Positions 24,971-35,109 of a DNA stretch of 64,000 nucleotides are shown here, piece by piece. The stretch lies in the NCBI GenBank assembly GCA_009746045.1, contig RPFO01000059.1, positions 2,241,716-2,305,715 on the forward strand. Reading direction: 5' to 3'. The first letter of the stretch is position 1. Every line of letters starts with the position of its first letter. The translations under genes were made by a program, and so were the position numbers. A model generated the notes under the pieces. The model ran no database searches. It was not told the origin of the DNA and was given only the letters and a program-made list of their open reading frames with translations. The stretch comes from Mesostigma viride (Eukaryota; Streptophyta; Mesostigmatophyceae; Mesostigmatales; Mesostigmataceae).

Positions 24971-25775
24971 CTGCAAAGCATGGCATGACAGAGGGACAGG
25001 AGGCGCGATTTGCGACGGGTATGGGCCATACCCCGTCAAGCTCCAGCCAACCAAACCATCGGCGAATAAAGCCACTTGCGCCAGAAGTTATTGAACTGCT
25101 CAGAACCGCTACGAGTATTGCCTTGAAGTGCGGCACCCTTACCTCGTTGGGTGTGAAAACTTGACCGGAGGCATCTTGCGGTAATTCCGCCATACTTGCC
25201 CCTATATGCCTCGGTTACTGTATAGTGTCTGGGAATGGGATCAACAGCTGGTTAATATATCCCATGGTAATCAAGCATACTTCGAGATTTCACCATATCC
25301 ATATCGCGGACGACTTTACGTGCATGATGGTGCAGGAAGACACGCAAGGAGACTGATTGTTTCGATGTGCACTGTCTTTACTCGAGAGTAATAACCCAGG
25401 GTTGCGATCGGGGGTTTGCTGAGACCGTCGCAACTAATTTTGTTTTTTTAAGATAGGCGTAATGACATCTGCACAACTTATTTTACCCGATGTTTGCCTG
25501 GCCGCTGATTGCATGCGCAGCTTTTTTTTTTAAGTCTTTCTTTGGCAGTTTTATCTTGGTGCATGTTGACGGTGTTGTAGCCTGTAGGCCGGCCGGGCGC
25601 CATTATAACCCCGGTAGCGCGCGAAAATCAAGCAAACGCCAAACGCCGAGAATGTGACAAGAGAGATTCCGGCCAAGACAGAAGACTACGGCAACAGCGA
25701 TTCCAGTCATCCACACTACCCAGACTAGCTTATGTAAAGAGACTCCTTATGTAAAGGGGTCAAGTATACAAGTAC
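24971..25775. other. GINS2 upstream region, no other gene seen
   Basis: On the minus strand an 81-codon ORF runs from 25193 to 24948 and overlaps the GINS2 start in another frame; it could be an upstream ORF in the 5' leader or chance. The rest has T-rich runs (25440, 25525) and no recognised feature. Confidence 0.35.
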
Positions 25776-25779
25776 TCTG

Positions 25780-26231
25780 ACAACAGACTCTGCTGCCCAT
25801 ATGCGGCGTCCTTGTCGGTTCACCGGCGCGGGAATAATTAAACTCAACTCAACTCAACTCATATACGGCGTGGGCAACAACAACAACTTGCCACCCCCAT
25901 AAGGCAGGAGAATCTCTGCTGCCTTCATTTAGGATTCGCTGATACTCATTTCCCCATTTCACCTCTCTGGTCTATAATTGGAAAATAAATATACCCATTT
26001 CCAGGCCATTTCCCCAGATTTCCCCGAAAAAAATCTCTGCTGCCCATGTGCGGCGTGGGCAACAACAACAAGGCAGGACCAGCCAATGGATCCACCAGGG
26101 ATCCACTACTATAAATAACCCTACAGTATCGGTTGTGGTTGTAATTGTTGTTGTGTCCCACGCCGCACATGGGCAGCAGTCGGTCGTCGGTACACCGGCG
26201 CGGGAATAAACTCAACTCAACTCAACTCACA
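25780..26231 (+). mobile_element. Two retroposon-like fragments with (AACTC)n tails and an inverted repeat
   Basis: GGTTCACCGGCGCGGGAATA at 25818 and its close variant at 26190 are both followed by ACTCAACTCAACTCAACTC runs, as expected for the 3' ends of a retroposon with a pentanucleotide tail. CTGCTGCCCATGTGCGGCGT at 26037 is repeated in reverse near 26161-26180, together with the adjoining CAACAACAACAA / TTGTTGTTGTG. This forms inverted arms of about 34 bases separated by ~75 bases. No coding sequence is present. Confidence 0.65.
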
Positions 26232-26280
26232 ACTCACTAGTCACAACAGGTACCCAGACTACAACAGCAGCACAAGTGTA

Positions 26281-26429
26281 GCTTGTCTCACTGGACCCGA
26301 GTGGGACCAGCGCTATAGTGGTCACGAGGGCCGACTTGTAGTCACGAGGGCCGCATGGCCCGAGTGACTACAAGTCGTCCCGAGTGGCCACTAGAGCGCT
26401 GCGTCCCACGAGTGTCCAGTGAGACAAGC
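26281..26429. other. 149-bp near-perfect hairpin (foldback)
   Basis: The left arm begins GCTTGTCTCACTGGAC and the right arm ends GTCCAGTGAGACAAGC. The arms pair over about 70 bases with roughly ten mismatches, and the turn lies at the GGGCCGCATGGCCC stretch near 26355. Two shorter palindromes follow immediately: CTTGTCCACAAGTGGGACAA near 26431, and one with core CCACTGCAGTGG near 26465. Possible readings are a MITE/foldback element or a small-RNA precursor; no gene is adjacent. Confidence 0.85.
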
Positions 26430-27912
26430 AGCTTGTCCACAAGTGGGACAAGTGCGGAACTTGTACCACTGCAGTGGGACAAGTACGAACTGGTAGATTT
26501 GTCCCGAGATTTGGTCAGAATTGGTCCAAAGCAATGAATTTTTCATTTCTCGGACCATCGTGTCCGTAGATGGACATGAAATAAAGACGTTACGGAATCT
26601 ACACCCTACACGTGCCCCGACTGCGTCGGGGGTTCAGTTTCCAGGGAGGCGGGGAAGTTGCTTTTGAACCAGATTGCAGTACCTACCTGTTGTTTGTCCG
26701 CGTGAAAAGTTCAGTTGAACAGTAACCGCCTCGCGGAAATAAAAAAGGGAGAATCCAAGTTCCGGAGCAGTCCGGAGCCATGATTGAATCTTCAGGCCTT
26801 GTTCAGGCTGCCATTTTAGTAGAGATTGTCTCCCGGAACCAGAGTGGGCCAGACAATACAGATTCCGATCTAGAAAGTGTCCAGGCCCGGAAAAGAAGCA
26901 GGCTGCCGGCAGAATATTCTTGTTGACCAGGTCCAGGCTGACAAGTCCAGTGCGCGCCGTCATGGCGCCTTTTGTAACTGCCGCGGTTTCTTGGCCACCC
27001 CTCCACAACGGTTCAGCGCGCCCGTAGTCTGCCGCGGCTTCTTGGGGCGGTTTCTTTGGGGCCACCTCCCGCCCCGCCACCCCCGCCCTTCCACCAACGA
27101 TGTTCGCCGCTGGTTTAATTGATCCTGACGACAGACCTCTCGTTCTGGGTTTCCGCTCATCCAGTTTAACCGTCCGATGATTGATCTACGGCCACGCATA
27201 CGACCGCGCCAGGGCGCCACCTTTTCCATAGTTTCCCCAAAACCACCAACATTTCAAAAGTGTCATACTTTTATTTCGAACCCAAGATCCGACAGTTCAG
27301 AATGGCGGGCCGAATATCTGACGGTCAAATCTGCGAGTGGTACCAGGCAAAAAGGAATCACAGTGATCGCAGGGAATTTGGCTGTGCACTTGTCCCACGC
27401 CGTGGACAAGCTGTACTGTACAACCAGCGCGCCTGCTGCTGCTTCAAATTCTTCCGGCCGTACATGGACAGGTGGCACGTGCCGTGGCAACCGGCCAACC
27501 GCTGCCTACATACCGTTGGCATCTTCGTCGGGGCCATTCTTTTCGCCACAAGCATTTTGCCTGGCCTACGTGGCAATTGGCACTGCCAATTAGTGCCAGC
27601 ATGCCGGGCGAAGCTGGGTAACCACTGACGGCCTCCATGGCGGTCGCCAGCTACCTTTCCTGGCACACAAGCTGGATTATGCCGAATGAACTTGGAATGA
27701 CCTCAACATTTCGAAATGGGTAACGTGATGCCCAAGCAATTAGCGTTCCTGGGCGAAAAAAGCATGAATTTCGGCTCTGTGGGTCGCTGGCCGATCGTGA
27801 CGCTCGCCATCAATGCAGGGTAATAGCGTGGAGTTGCTACACAAAGTGTTGTTAGTTCTACCCCTGCCCAGTGCGGATCCGCGTCCTAAGTTGTTGCGCC
27901 TGTTCGGCGTGA
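26430..27912. other. No recognisable gene between the hairpins and the CofD-like gene
   Basis: Open frames up to 148 codons occur on both strands (minus 27080-26634, plus 27177-27593), but none resembles a family I know. A hairpin CCCCGACTGCGTCGGGG lies near 26616. The last part should hold the promoter of the CofD-like gene; no TATA-type signal stands out. Confidence 0.35.
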
Positions 27913-29475
27913 ATGTGGAGCTTGCGAAGCGCACGCTGCGTTCTCGTCAGCAATGTAGCACCCTGCCATCAAGTTGCCAGGAATTGCAGCGCAATTAAGG
28001 GGCCAGAAAGGAGCGAGGCAAGGGCTCTAGAACGTCCACAACTTAAGTCTAGGAGAATTTACTTGAAAAGTTCGCGTTGCAGGATTGTCCGTCTCGCTAC
28101 CTCCGCATCTGGCTCACCATGCGACGACGAGGATTTCGAACCCTGCCAAGGGTACGTCATGCCCAAGCTCGTCGTCTTCTCCGGCGGAACTGCCTTCAAC
28201 GGCGTCGCGGAAGAGCTCACCAACTGGACCACCTCGGTCGCCCACGTGCTGCCCGTGTCCGATGACGGCGGAAGCACGGCCGAGATTGTCCGGGTACTGG
28301 GCGGGCCCGCGGTGGGCGATATCCGCTCCCGCTGCCTGCGCTTGACGGAGACCGGCACCGCCGAGGCGCTGGCCGTGAAGAAGCTGTTAGGCCACCGGTT
28401 GCACCCGACCGACGAGCTGTCCGCCAAGCGCGAGTGGCAGGGCATCGTGGAGGGCGAGCATGCGCTGTGGGACCACATCTGCGACCCGTACAAGCACACC
28501 ATCCGCGCGTTCCTGGTCCACTTCCACACCGAGATCCTGCGCCAGTCCACTGAGCGCTTTTCCTTTGCCAACGGCTCCGTGGGCAACTTCTTCTTCGCGG
28601 GCGCGCGCGTTTTCTTCCAGTCGCTGGACGCGGCCATATTCCTCTACTCGCGCGTATCACGCATCCCCATCGACAGTGTAGTCCTGCCCGTCGTCAACAC
28701 CTCCGACCGCCTCACACTGGGCGCGGTGCTGGCAGATGCAACGCTCATACGCGGCCAGCATGCGATATCCCACCCGAGCGAGACCCCAGCGGGCGGTCGC
28801 GTGGTCAACAAGTCGGCCATCGCCTGCCCCTCGCTGCCCTCCCCCATCTCGCGCGTGCTCTACCTGGCCTACGAGGGCAGCAACAACCTGCACGAGGTGT
28901 TCCCTGCCGTCAACCCCGCCGTGCTGGGGAAGATATCGGACGCGGACGCGGTGATATACGCCATGGGCTCGCTCTATACCTCCATCATCCCCTGCCTGCT
29001 GCTGCGGGGGGTGGGCGAGGCCATTGCGGCGCGGCCCTGCCGCAAGCTGCTGCTCATGAATGGGAGCCGGGACCGAGAGACGGGGGGCGTGTCCGCGGTA
29101 GGGTACATACGGGCAATCGTGGATGCGTTGAACCGCGCGGGCCAGACGGGAGGCCCCGCGCGCCCCCTGAACCACCCGGCCAGCGCGTACATCGACACGG
29201 TGGTGGTCCCCCGGGGGGGAGAGATGATTCCCACCGCCGCTGAGCTGGCAACACTCGGCATCCCGCGCCTGGTGGTGGTAGACTCTGAGGTGGCCGCTGG
29301 CGGCATGGTGTGCTACCACGTGCCCTCGCTGGTGGCCGCGCTCAAGGGCATGTTCAAGCCGGCACCGCAGGGCAAGGGCAAGGCGAGGGCTGCGGTGGCT
29401 CCACCCGTGGATGGTGTCAGCACCCTGGTGGGGCAGAGGGTGTCCACACCAAAAGCAGCGTCACCATCATTATAG
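27913..29475 (+). CDS. CofD/YvcK-like (UPF0052) protein with N-terminal extension
   Basis: The family has a Rossmann-like fold that binds a nucleotide or phospho-lactyl substrate. CofD makes the F420 precursor and bacterial YvcK controls carbon and cell-wall metabolism; the role of the plant/fungal branch is not settled. The intronless ORF has 520 codons. The conserved domain starts at M83 with the glycine-rich loop SGGTAFN (about 90-96), followed by the signature VSDDGGSTAEI (about 115-125). Family-typical blocks follow: FHTEIL, FANGSVGNFFFAG, LPVVNTSDRLTLGA, YAMGSLYTSIIPCLL and LLMNGSRDRET. The first 82 residues are Arg/Ser/Ala-rich with few acidic residues, compatible with an organelle transit peptide. 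The true start could be 28159. The C-terminal ~40 residues are lysine/proline-rich. Function should not be transferred from CofD. Confidence 0.85.
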   Translation: MWSLRSARCVLVSNVAPCHQVARNCSAIKGPERSEARALERPQLKSRRIYLKSSRCRIVRLATSASGSPCDDEDFEPCQGYVMPKLVVFSGGTAFNGVAEELTNWTTSVAHVLPVSDDGGSTAEIVRVLGGPAVGDIRSRCLRLTETGTAEALAVKKLLGHRLHPTDELSAKREWQGIVEGEHALWDHICDPYKHTIRAFLVHFHTEILRQSTERFSFANGSVGNFFFAGARVFFQSLDAAIFLYSRVSRIPIDSVVLPVVNTSDRLTLGAVLADATLIRGQHAISHPSETPAGGRVVNKSAIACPSLPSPISRVLYLAYEGSNNLHEVFPAVNPAVLGKISDADAVIYAMGSLYTSIIPCLLLRGVGEAIAARPCRKLLLMNGSRDRETGGVSAVGYIRAIVDALNRAGQTGGPARPLNHPASAYIDTVVVPRGGEMIPTAAELATLGIPRLVVVDSEVAAGGMVCYHVPSLVAALKGMFKPAPQGKGKARAAVAPPVDGVSTLVGQRVSTPKAASPSL

Positions 29476-30436
29476 CGGTGCGTGGGCATTTTTCACAAAT
29501 TTTTCGGCGGGTAACGAGTGGGCATGACTTCAAAGAGCCGCTTTTAGAGGCATGCCCGATGCTTCTCCCATTTAGTGGGAGTGGCATGGCGTGGGGGGTG
29601 CCTGCAAAGGGAGAGTCCCCCAGTTGTTGGGTGATGCCAATGTGCTCACCCATGGTGTCATGGTTAGTTCCCCTCATGTCGCATGGATGAAGGGGGATGT
29701 GATGCCCCCCGTCCCAATGTAGATAGTTTACTCTGGTTGGGTCTGTTCACCCTGCTAGCTAGGTAGGTACACGTAAACAGCCTTGTTGTTTAATGACTAG
29801 TAAAGGGTGCCCAGAAAGCTGGGCTATGTGCTACTATGCAGGTTTATCTTAATACATGGAGTAGCAGTATCTAGACTGTGTAGGTAAGAAGTAATCCAGG
29901 GACACTTTGATCCCGGTCAGGGTGTCTACATAGTTACTAGTTAGCTGCCAGCTGGCATTGGTGCACAAACGTTGGGCGTAGCATGGAAAGAATAGTTGCT
30001 GGTGTATGCCCTCCTTGCTTCTGCCTTGCGGCAGGCAAATGGTTCTAGGACTTGGCATTTCATCAAGGCCGTGGGCAGAACGCTCACGTGATGCAGTCTA
30101 CGAAAACATGGCAGAACGCCCCCCTACGTACAGGGGTATGCATAATTTCTAATAATTATTTATGGTGTAATTACGAAATGGCAAACAAATTCACATCATG
30201 AAGCCTCGATATATGGCTCAGGACCGATGATGGTGATTACAGGTAGCCACGCGGTCCTCACGTCTTTGCTTCTATGATGTTGCAACGCCATGCGTCCAGG
30301 AATGGTTGTGTAGAAACTGAAGGCCAGGCTGCATGAAGAGCTAATTAGAAGCACGTACGCGGTAGATTAAGTGCGTCACGTGGATGAAGATTCAATGTTG
30401 AGTAGTTTTGAGACACATTTAAATCAATTGAACTTG
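29476..30436. other. 3' region of the CofD-like gene and unassigned sequence
   Basis: The gene's 3' UTR lies in the first part. No conserved frame or RNA gene is seen; GTTAATAATTATT-like AT-rich sequence near 30140 precedes the first LINE fragment. Confidence 0.35.
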
Positions 30437-30437
30437 T

Positions 30438-30765
30438 GCTCCCGTTGGGGAGTCACGGAGCATAAACCCCGGTGATATCAATAGCCCAGCCAGTCATGCT
30501 ACGTCTATCGCCTTGCTATGATATCAAGGAGACAACCAGCGCAGGCCAGAAATCGGGAGAATCCGGACCATGGTAGCTCGAGCCTGCTATGATATGCTCA
30601 CATGGGTCTTATTGCACCCACAGCATTTGCCGGCTCGTCTATTCGTATCCGATTGCTGCTATGGCATGCCTCAGGCATGAGGGAAACATCATCCGCAACC
30701 TGTATGAAGGGTCCACCACTTCGGTGCGCACTTCTTATGGGACCACGCCACCATTAATTGATTAA
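30438..30765. mobile_element. Scrambled LINE fragments with RT pieces in opposite orientations
   Basis: The left end is the family 3' hairpin in minus orientation (GCTCCCGTTGGGGAG at 30438). A ~57-base segment at 30525-30582 recurs at 53776-53832 and reversed at 48385-48440; on the minus strand it lies in the RT region. Next, 30587-30670 matches 51237-51350, and 30680-30760 encodes on the plus strand RNLYEGSTTSVRTSYGTTPP, an RT segment equivalent to MYEGSQAVVRTAEGTTPP near 17410. The piece is a mosaic of at least three events. Confidence 0.65.
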
Positions 30766-30776
30766 TTAGAAACATA

Positions 30777-32920
30777 ACTCCGTTGGGAGTATCTGTAGCA
30801 TGTAGCCCAGAGAGCGGCTCTCTGCATGGGCACAGCATAACTAAATAAAGCTAGGCATCATCTGGGGTGTGGCACATCATAGGCGCACATGTACATGGCT
30901 AAATTCTGATCATGGCTAAATAATCAGAAATCAGAAAATAATGCTCGCGAACAAGTTTCGCGTGCAGACACGTACTACTACAGACAAGTACTCCTACACA
31001 CAGATCTCGAATGATTTATCTAGTACCAAATCCGAAAGGCTTGCATCACTCCCCGGAAAGGAGAACTTTTGCGGATGACTGTAGGTGTCAGTTGGCGATG
31101 CCCTAGGATCCGGAGACGTCCGTCCTATAGTCAGCAAAATTGGTGCGAGAGGTCCCCAGTTCGATTCCGGCCTGGATTCATTTGCAGATCGCGTTTTTCC
31201 GCGTTTTCCGCGGACCGGCACTGAACGCAAATGGTTTTCATCTTTGCGGCGTGCCAAATCAGAATAATGCTCGTGAATCAGCTGGTAGAGTGCCTGTAGG
31301 AGGCGTGCATGCACATGGCCACGGTCTATCTATTCTACACGACTACTGCTGTATTCCCCTAAGCTGGGGCGTCTGGAGTCGCTGGGGCCGCGGGGGTCGC
31401 ATGGCAGGGCTTGTGGCCGACGTAGATGGCCGCCCCCTTCCAGTACACCGGCTGCCCCGCCTTGGTCTGGCGGAGCTGTCCAGAGGTAGGTCGGCCATAG
31501 CTCCCGTCGCCGTTGTTGCTGCGCCATGCAGGGTCAAGTCGTCGTCCACGGTGAAGGGAGTGTTCTCGAGCCACTTGCGGCGTCTGAGAAACGAAATCTT
31601 GTCCGATGGGCTCTCAAAGATGAGAAGAAGCGGGGGCGTCCCTGTCTTACCCCGGCCGCGCGCGGGGAAGGCGGTGGGCGGTCAGCTTAATCTCACCCAG
31701 AAGGCCCATGCGGTCAAGGATTTTGCTCTCAAACGCACGTGCAAGCTTCTCGGAATTCTCACCTTCCTCCATGTCGAAGTTCTTGAGGATGGCGTTAATT
31801 GAGGCTGCGCTTGGATGGCGAGCTCGGCCTCCTCGCGGAGGTCAAGCATCTGCCGCTGGAGCTGGGCTGCGACGGCGGAGGTGGTGGAGGTGGTGTGCTG
31901 CTTAAGCATGTCCGCCCAGGTCGTGATGGGAGGAGCATCGCCGGCCAGGCCAGCAGGGGCTGGCTTGGCAGCAATGTCCTTCACCGCCTGGGCGGTGAGG
32001 CCTGCGGTGTTCTGCAGGACCTCGATAGCGATGGCATTGTCCTTAAGACGCTCACTGATGTGTGGTCGATGTCACGGAGCTGGGCGGTGATGGAGTCGGT
32101 GGAGGCGAGGAGGGTGGCGGTGGCAGTGGGGATGGTGGGGAGCTCAGCAGCCAACGTGCCGCCCATTGCCGCCACATCTGTGGCAAGGGGGGTCACGTGC
32201 TGCTCGAAAGCTTCCCGTTAAGGAGGGCGCGGACGATGGATTCTGTCGCAACGGTGGGGGGCGGTGGTGGGGGAGCCCAGATCTCGGTATCGGAGCGCCC
32301 GAGGAGGGAGCAGAGGGCGCAAGCGTTGGAGCTTGGGGCGATTCGTGCGGCCAATTCGCGCGGGAGATCCTCGACGGGGTCTGCAGGCTGGCCATTGCAC
32401 CGGGCCAGCGGCCGCGGTTGCGGGAGCACAGGTGCGACCACAGCTAGGTCCATAAGCGAGGCGTACATACGCGAGCCGAAAAACACGTCGTCCATGAAGA
32501 CTCCTGGACCGCGGTTCCAGAAGCCATATGCGTTGATTCAAAGATGATCTCGTCCCAGTGCGGCTCGGCAGGGCGACTGCGCTTGGGCTCTGGCGTTGCA
32601 GATGGCGAGGCAAGCCCGGGGGGCTGGGCGAGCACCAGTGTGCGACTAGTGTCACCGCTGCCTGCCGGACCTGATGGCGAAGCTGCAGCCGGAGCTGCAG
32701 AGGTATTTTCATTGCCGAGCGCAGCCGCCATGCAGGCTGCGTTGCGTCGAAGAGCGTTTGCTCGTCATATAGTAGTATTGCGTAATAGCGTCGGAAAATT
32801 ATAGCAGCATGTGCGTCGTAGAAAGAGGCGTCGATTGTGATATTCACGGCTAAATTCGGTGCTCAAACGTGAAAGTTATGAGCTCCGCCGTCTGCCATGG
32901 CTACCTCGTGGCTCGTAATA
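30777..32920 (-). mobile_element. ORF1-only LINE element, copy A
   Basis: Its 3' end is the hairpin ACTCCGTTGGGAGT (30777-30790) after an AT-rich ATTAATTAGAAACAT run; its 5' end is the conserved CACGAG-rich leader near 32915. Between them, minus strand 32766-31340 encodes an ORF1p-like protein in several frames: an N-terminal Ser/Pro/Ala-rich part, VTPLATDVAAMGGTLAAELP, a helical stretch, then an RRM-like part with ending KGAAIYVGHKPC. No reverse transcriptase lies between ORF1 and the 3' end, where ORF2 should be. The 3' UTR is interrupted by the insertion at 30948-31262. Confidence 0.8.
30948..31262 (+). mobile_element. 315-bp SINE-like insertion with B-box-like sequence
   Basis: The insertion is flanked by the 11-base direct repeat AATAATGCTCG (30937-30947 and 31263-31273). 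Copies B and D of the host element are continuous across the site. Inside, AGTTCGATTCC at 31158-31168 fits a tRNA B box, and the sequence before it resembles a worn tRNA, though no complete cloverleaf can be drawn. No A/T tail is visible at either end. tRNA-derived SINE is the best guess. Confidence 0.5.
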
Positions 32921-32924
32921 TACC

Positions 32925-33757
32925 TCCGCCCTCCTCGCCTCCTAGCTCCTCCAAATTATTAGCCACCGCCGCCGCCACCAACGCCATCAGGTGCCGCCCA
33001 GCTCGGTGATCTCGACCAGCGGCTCGCCGACCAAGCAAAATTATGAAGCCATCGCCGGCCATCGAGTGCTTGCAAAACACCACAGGCCTCACCGGCCCAG
33101 GCAGTGAATTAGGACATTGCCACCAGGCCAGCCCCTGCTGGCCCAGCCGGCGACGCACCTCCCATGCACCCAGACCTGAGCCGCCATGCTGCTGAACCAC
33201 ACCACCTCCACCACCTCCGCCATCGCAGCGCACAGCTCAAGCAGCAGACGCTCGACCTCGATCCGCGAGGGGCCGGGCCGAGCTCGATTAACATCATTAT
33301 CCATGAAGCACTTCGACCACCAGCCGCAGGGCGAGACCCCCAAGACCCTCATGGAGGCATTTGAGAACAAAACTCCTTGCCCCACATGGCTCTCCATGAT
33401 GAGGTCGAGCCGGGGGTGATCCGCCTTCCCCGCTCGCGGGGTATTACATGTATGGCCGGACCGTCCCCGCTGCTCCTCACCTTTGACACCATGGCGGATA
33501 AGCTGCAATTCCTCAAGCCGGTGTCGCAAGTGGTTTGGTGGGACCTCCTACATGCTGGACGACGACTTGAGGCCATGGCACAGCAACAACGGTGACGGGA
33601 GCGATCTGGTCGACCTACCTCCAGCTCCGGCCAGCAGCAGGGAAGAAGCTAGCCGGCCGCGGTTTACTGGAGCGGGGCTGCCATCTTATACGTTGACCAC
33701 AAGCCATGCCAGGCGACCGGCCACCACCCCAGCCACCCCAGCGCCCAGCGGAACTAA
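32925..33757 (+). mobile_element. Inverted, degraded ORF1 fragment
   Basis: The plus strand carries the second half of the ORF1 gene, head to head with copy A. Landmarks are IECLQNTTGLTGPG near 33060, TTSTTSAIAAHSSSS near 33202, and VIRLPRSRG then MADKLQFLKPV near 33420-33520. It ends in the TTAATTAA array at 33757. Many stops and frameshifts. Confidence 0.65.
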
Positions 33758-33831
33758 ATTAATTAATTAATTAATTAATTAATTAATTAATTAATTAATT
33801 AATTAATTAATTAATTAATTAATTAATTAAA
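33757..33831. repeat. (TTAA)n array
   Basis: About eighteen TTAA units in an uninterrupted run between two LINE 3' ends. It probably started as LINE 3' tails and then expanded by slippage. Shorter runs of the same unit occur at 43915, 45095, 46897, 50947, 51450 and 53987. Confidence 0.95.
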
Positions 33832-34090
33832 CTCGTGCTCACCGTTGGGGAGTCACGGAGCATTAACACGGGAACTAGATAGTGTAGCATACCTAAGCTT
33901 AGCTAGCTCAGTGGCCCGTGCCCCAGTGTATGTATGCGTATATGATGGGACCACATGCACCCGATGTTGTATTTATAGTAGCCATATGCTGGTTAGCCAT
34001 ATACTTTGCCCATGCAGGGAGTCACTCTCTGCTGAGACGCCATTAAAATGAAATTAAATTCTAACTGACATGACTCCGTTGGGAGATCAT
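33832..34090 (-). mobile_element. Two LINE 3'-end fragments, minus strand
   Basis: A variant hairpin end (GCTCACCGTTGGGGAG, 33837) follows the TTAA array. A second 3' end (GACTCCGTTGGGAGATC, 34072) follows AATTAAATT-type sequence that closely resembles 51015-51060. The pieces between carry no coding sequence. Confidence 0.6.
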
Positions 34091-34977
34091 GTAGCACATA
34101 TATTCCCTTGCTGGATGGACGGAGGTGGTCGAAGCCGCGAAACCGAACTAGTCTAACTCCAAGCTACAGTAATCGCATCTCCCTCGCCTGCACTAAGCGA
34201 TTTTTCTACGCGTCGTAAAGGTATACGAGTTGTTAACGTTGCGGAAACGAAAAAGTACATGAAAAGTATACCGTTTCGACAGGTACACTTTAACGTACGC
34301 GGGCTGGATCTGATTTTGTGGTTGTAACGTTTGTTTGTACTGAAAAGATACGGCACAGCCGTATCCCTAGCGAGAATTTTTTCGTGCCTGACACTAGCTG
34401 TTCGTGTCCTGAACAATTTTCTGAACTTCACGGAGACGTTCAAAGTGTGTAACGCTTTTGTCGTTACGACTCGTTAACGAAACAAAAGTGTTTAGTTCGT
34501 AGCCAACTAGGTCCCAGATACGGCGCTTGGAGTCATGTCTTGTATGTGGTTCGTATTTTTTTCGTCCAAGATACTTGTAAGATATACAATATGTTCTTGT
34601 CCGTATGACTTAGAGGCAGGTGTACTGTCATCGCATCTTGCAGGTGTACCAGTACTGGCTGCAATTTGTAGTTTTTAAGGTTCAGGATAATCAACGCATC
34701 CGTTTAACGTATACTGATCGCCCACAACAACAACAACGAGGGTGCAACATGCAGCCTTTTCTAGTAGAAATATTCGATGCATTGGGACTTGGGCGTTTTT
34801 AGGGGGACGAGTAATTTACAACGTGCGTGAGTCACGCCACGGAAGGGTACACGCCATGATGAAATCCGCACCTTGCGCGAGAACGGGTTATCAGCGCAAG
34901 TGGGGACATTTGAGTCTGGGCGAGGGGGGCATTCTGTTTATCGATCAATGTCGATGCTATCAGGGTTTACACATCCT

Positions 34978-35109
34978 CGTGAATAGAATTTTATGTCCAC
35001 GCAGGCTTTAGCCATTCGATCCTATTAGGGTTATTTCACAATCTCGTGAATAGAATATCATTTCCACGCAGGCTTTCGCCATTCGAATGGTGAAAGCCTG
35101 CGTGGAAAT
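34978..35109. repeat. Direct plus inverted repeat with a 50-bp palindrome
   Basis: TCCACGCAGGCTTT(A/C)GCCAT occurs twice in direct orientation (about 34995 and 35063) and once inverted (35085-35109). The second and third form a palindrome at 35060-35109 centred on ATTCGAAT, with one mismatched pair. GAATAGAAT precedes both direct copies. No gene overlaps it. Confidence 0.85.

Noticed and set aside
26355-26537. 60-codon ORF
   Set aside because: It runs through one arm of the 149-bp hairpin and has no family likeness.
31106-31185. A functional tRNA gene
   Set aside because: A B-box-like AGTTCGATTCC is present, but the T stem has mismatches and no acceptor or anticodon stem can be drawn.
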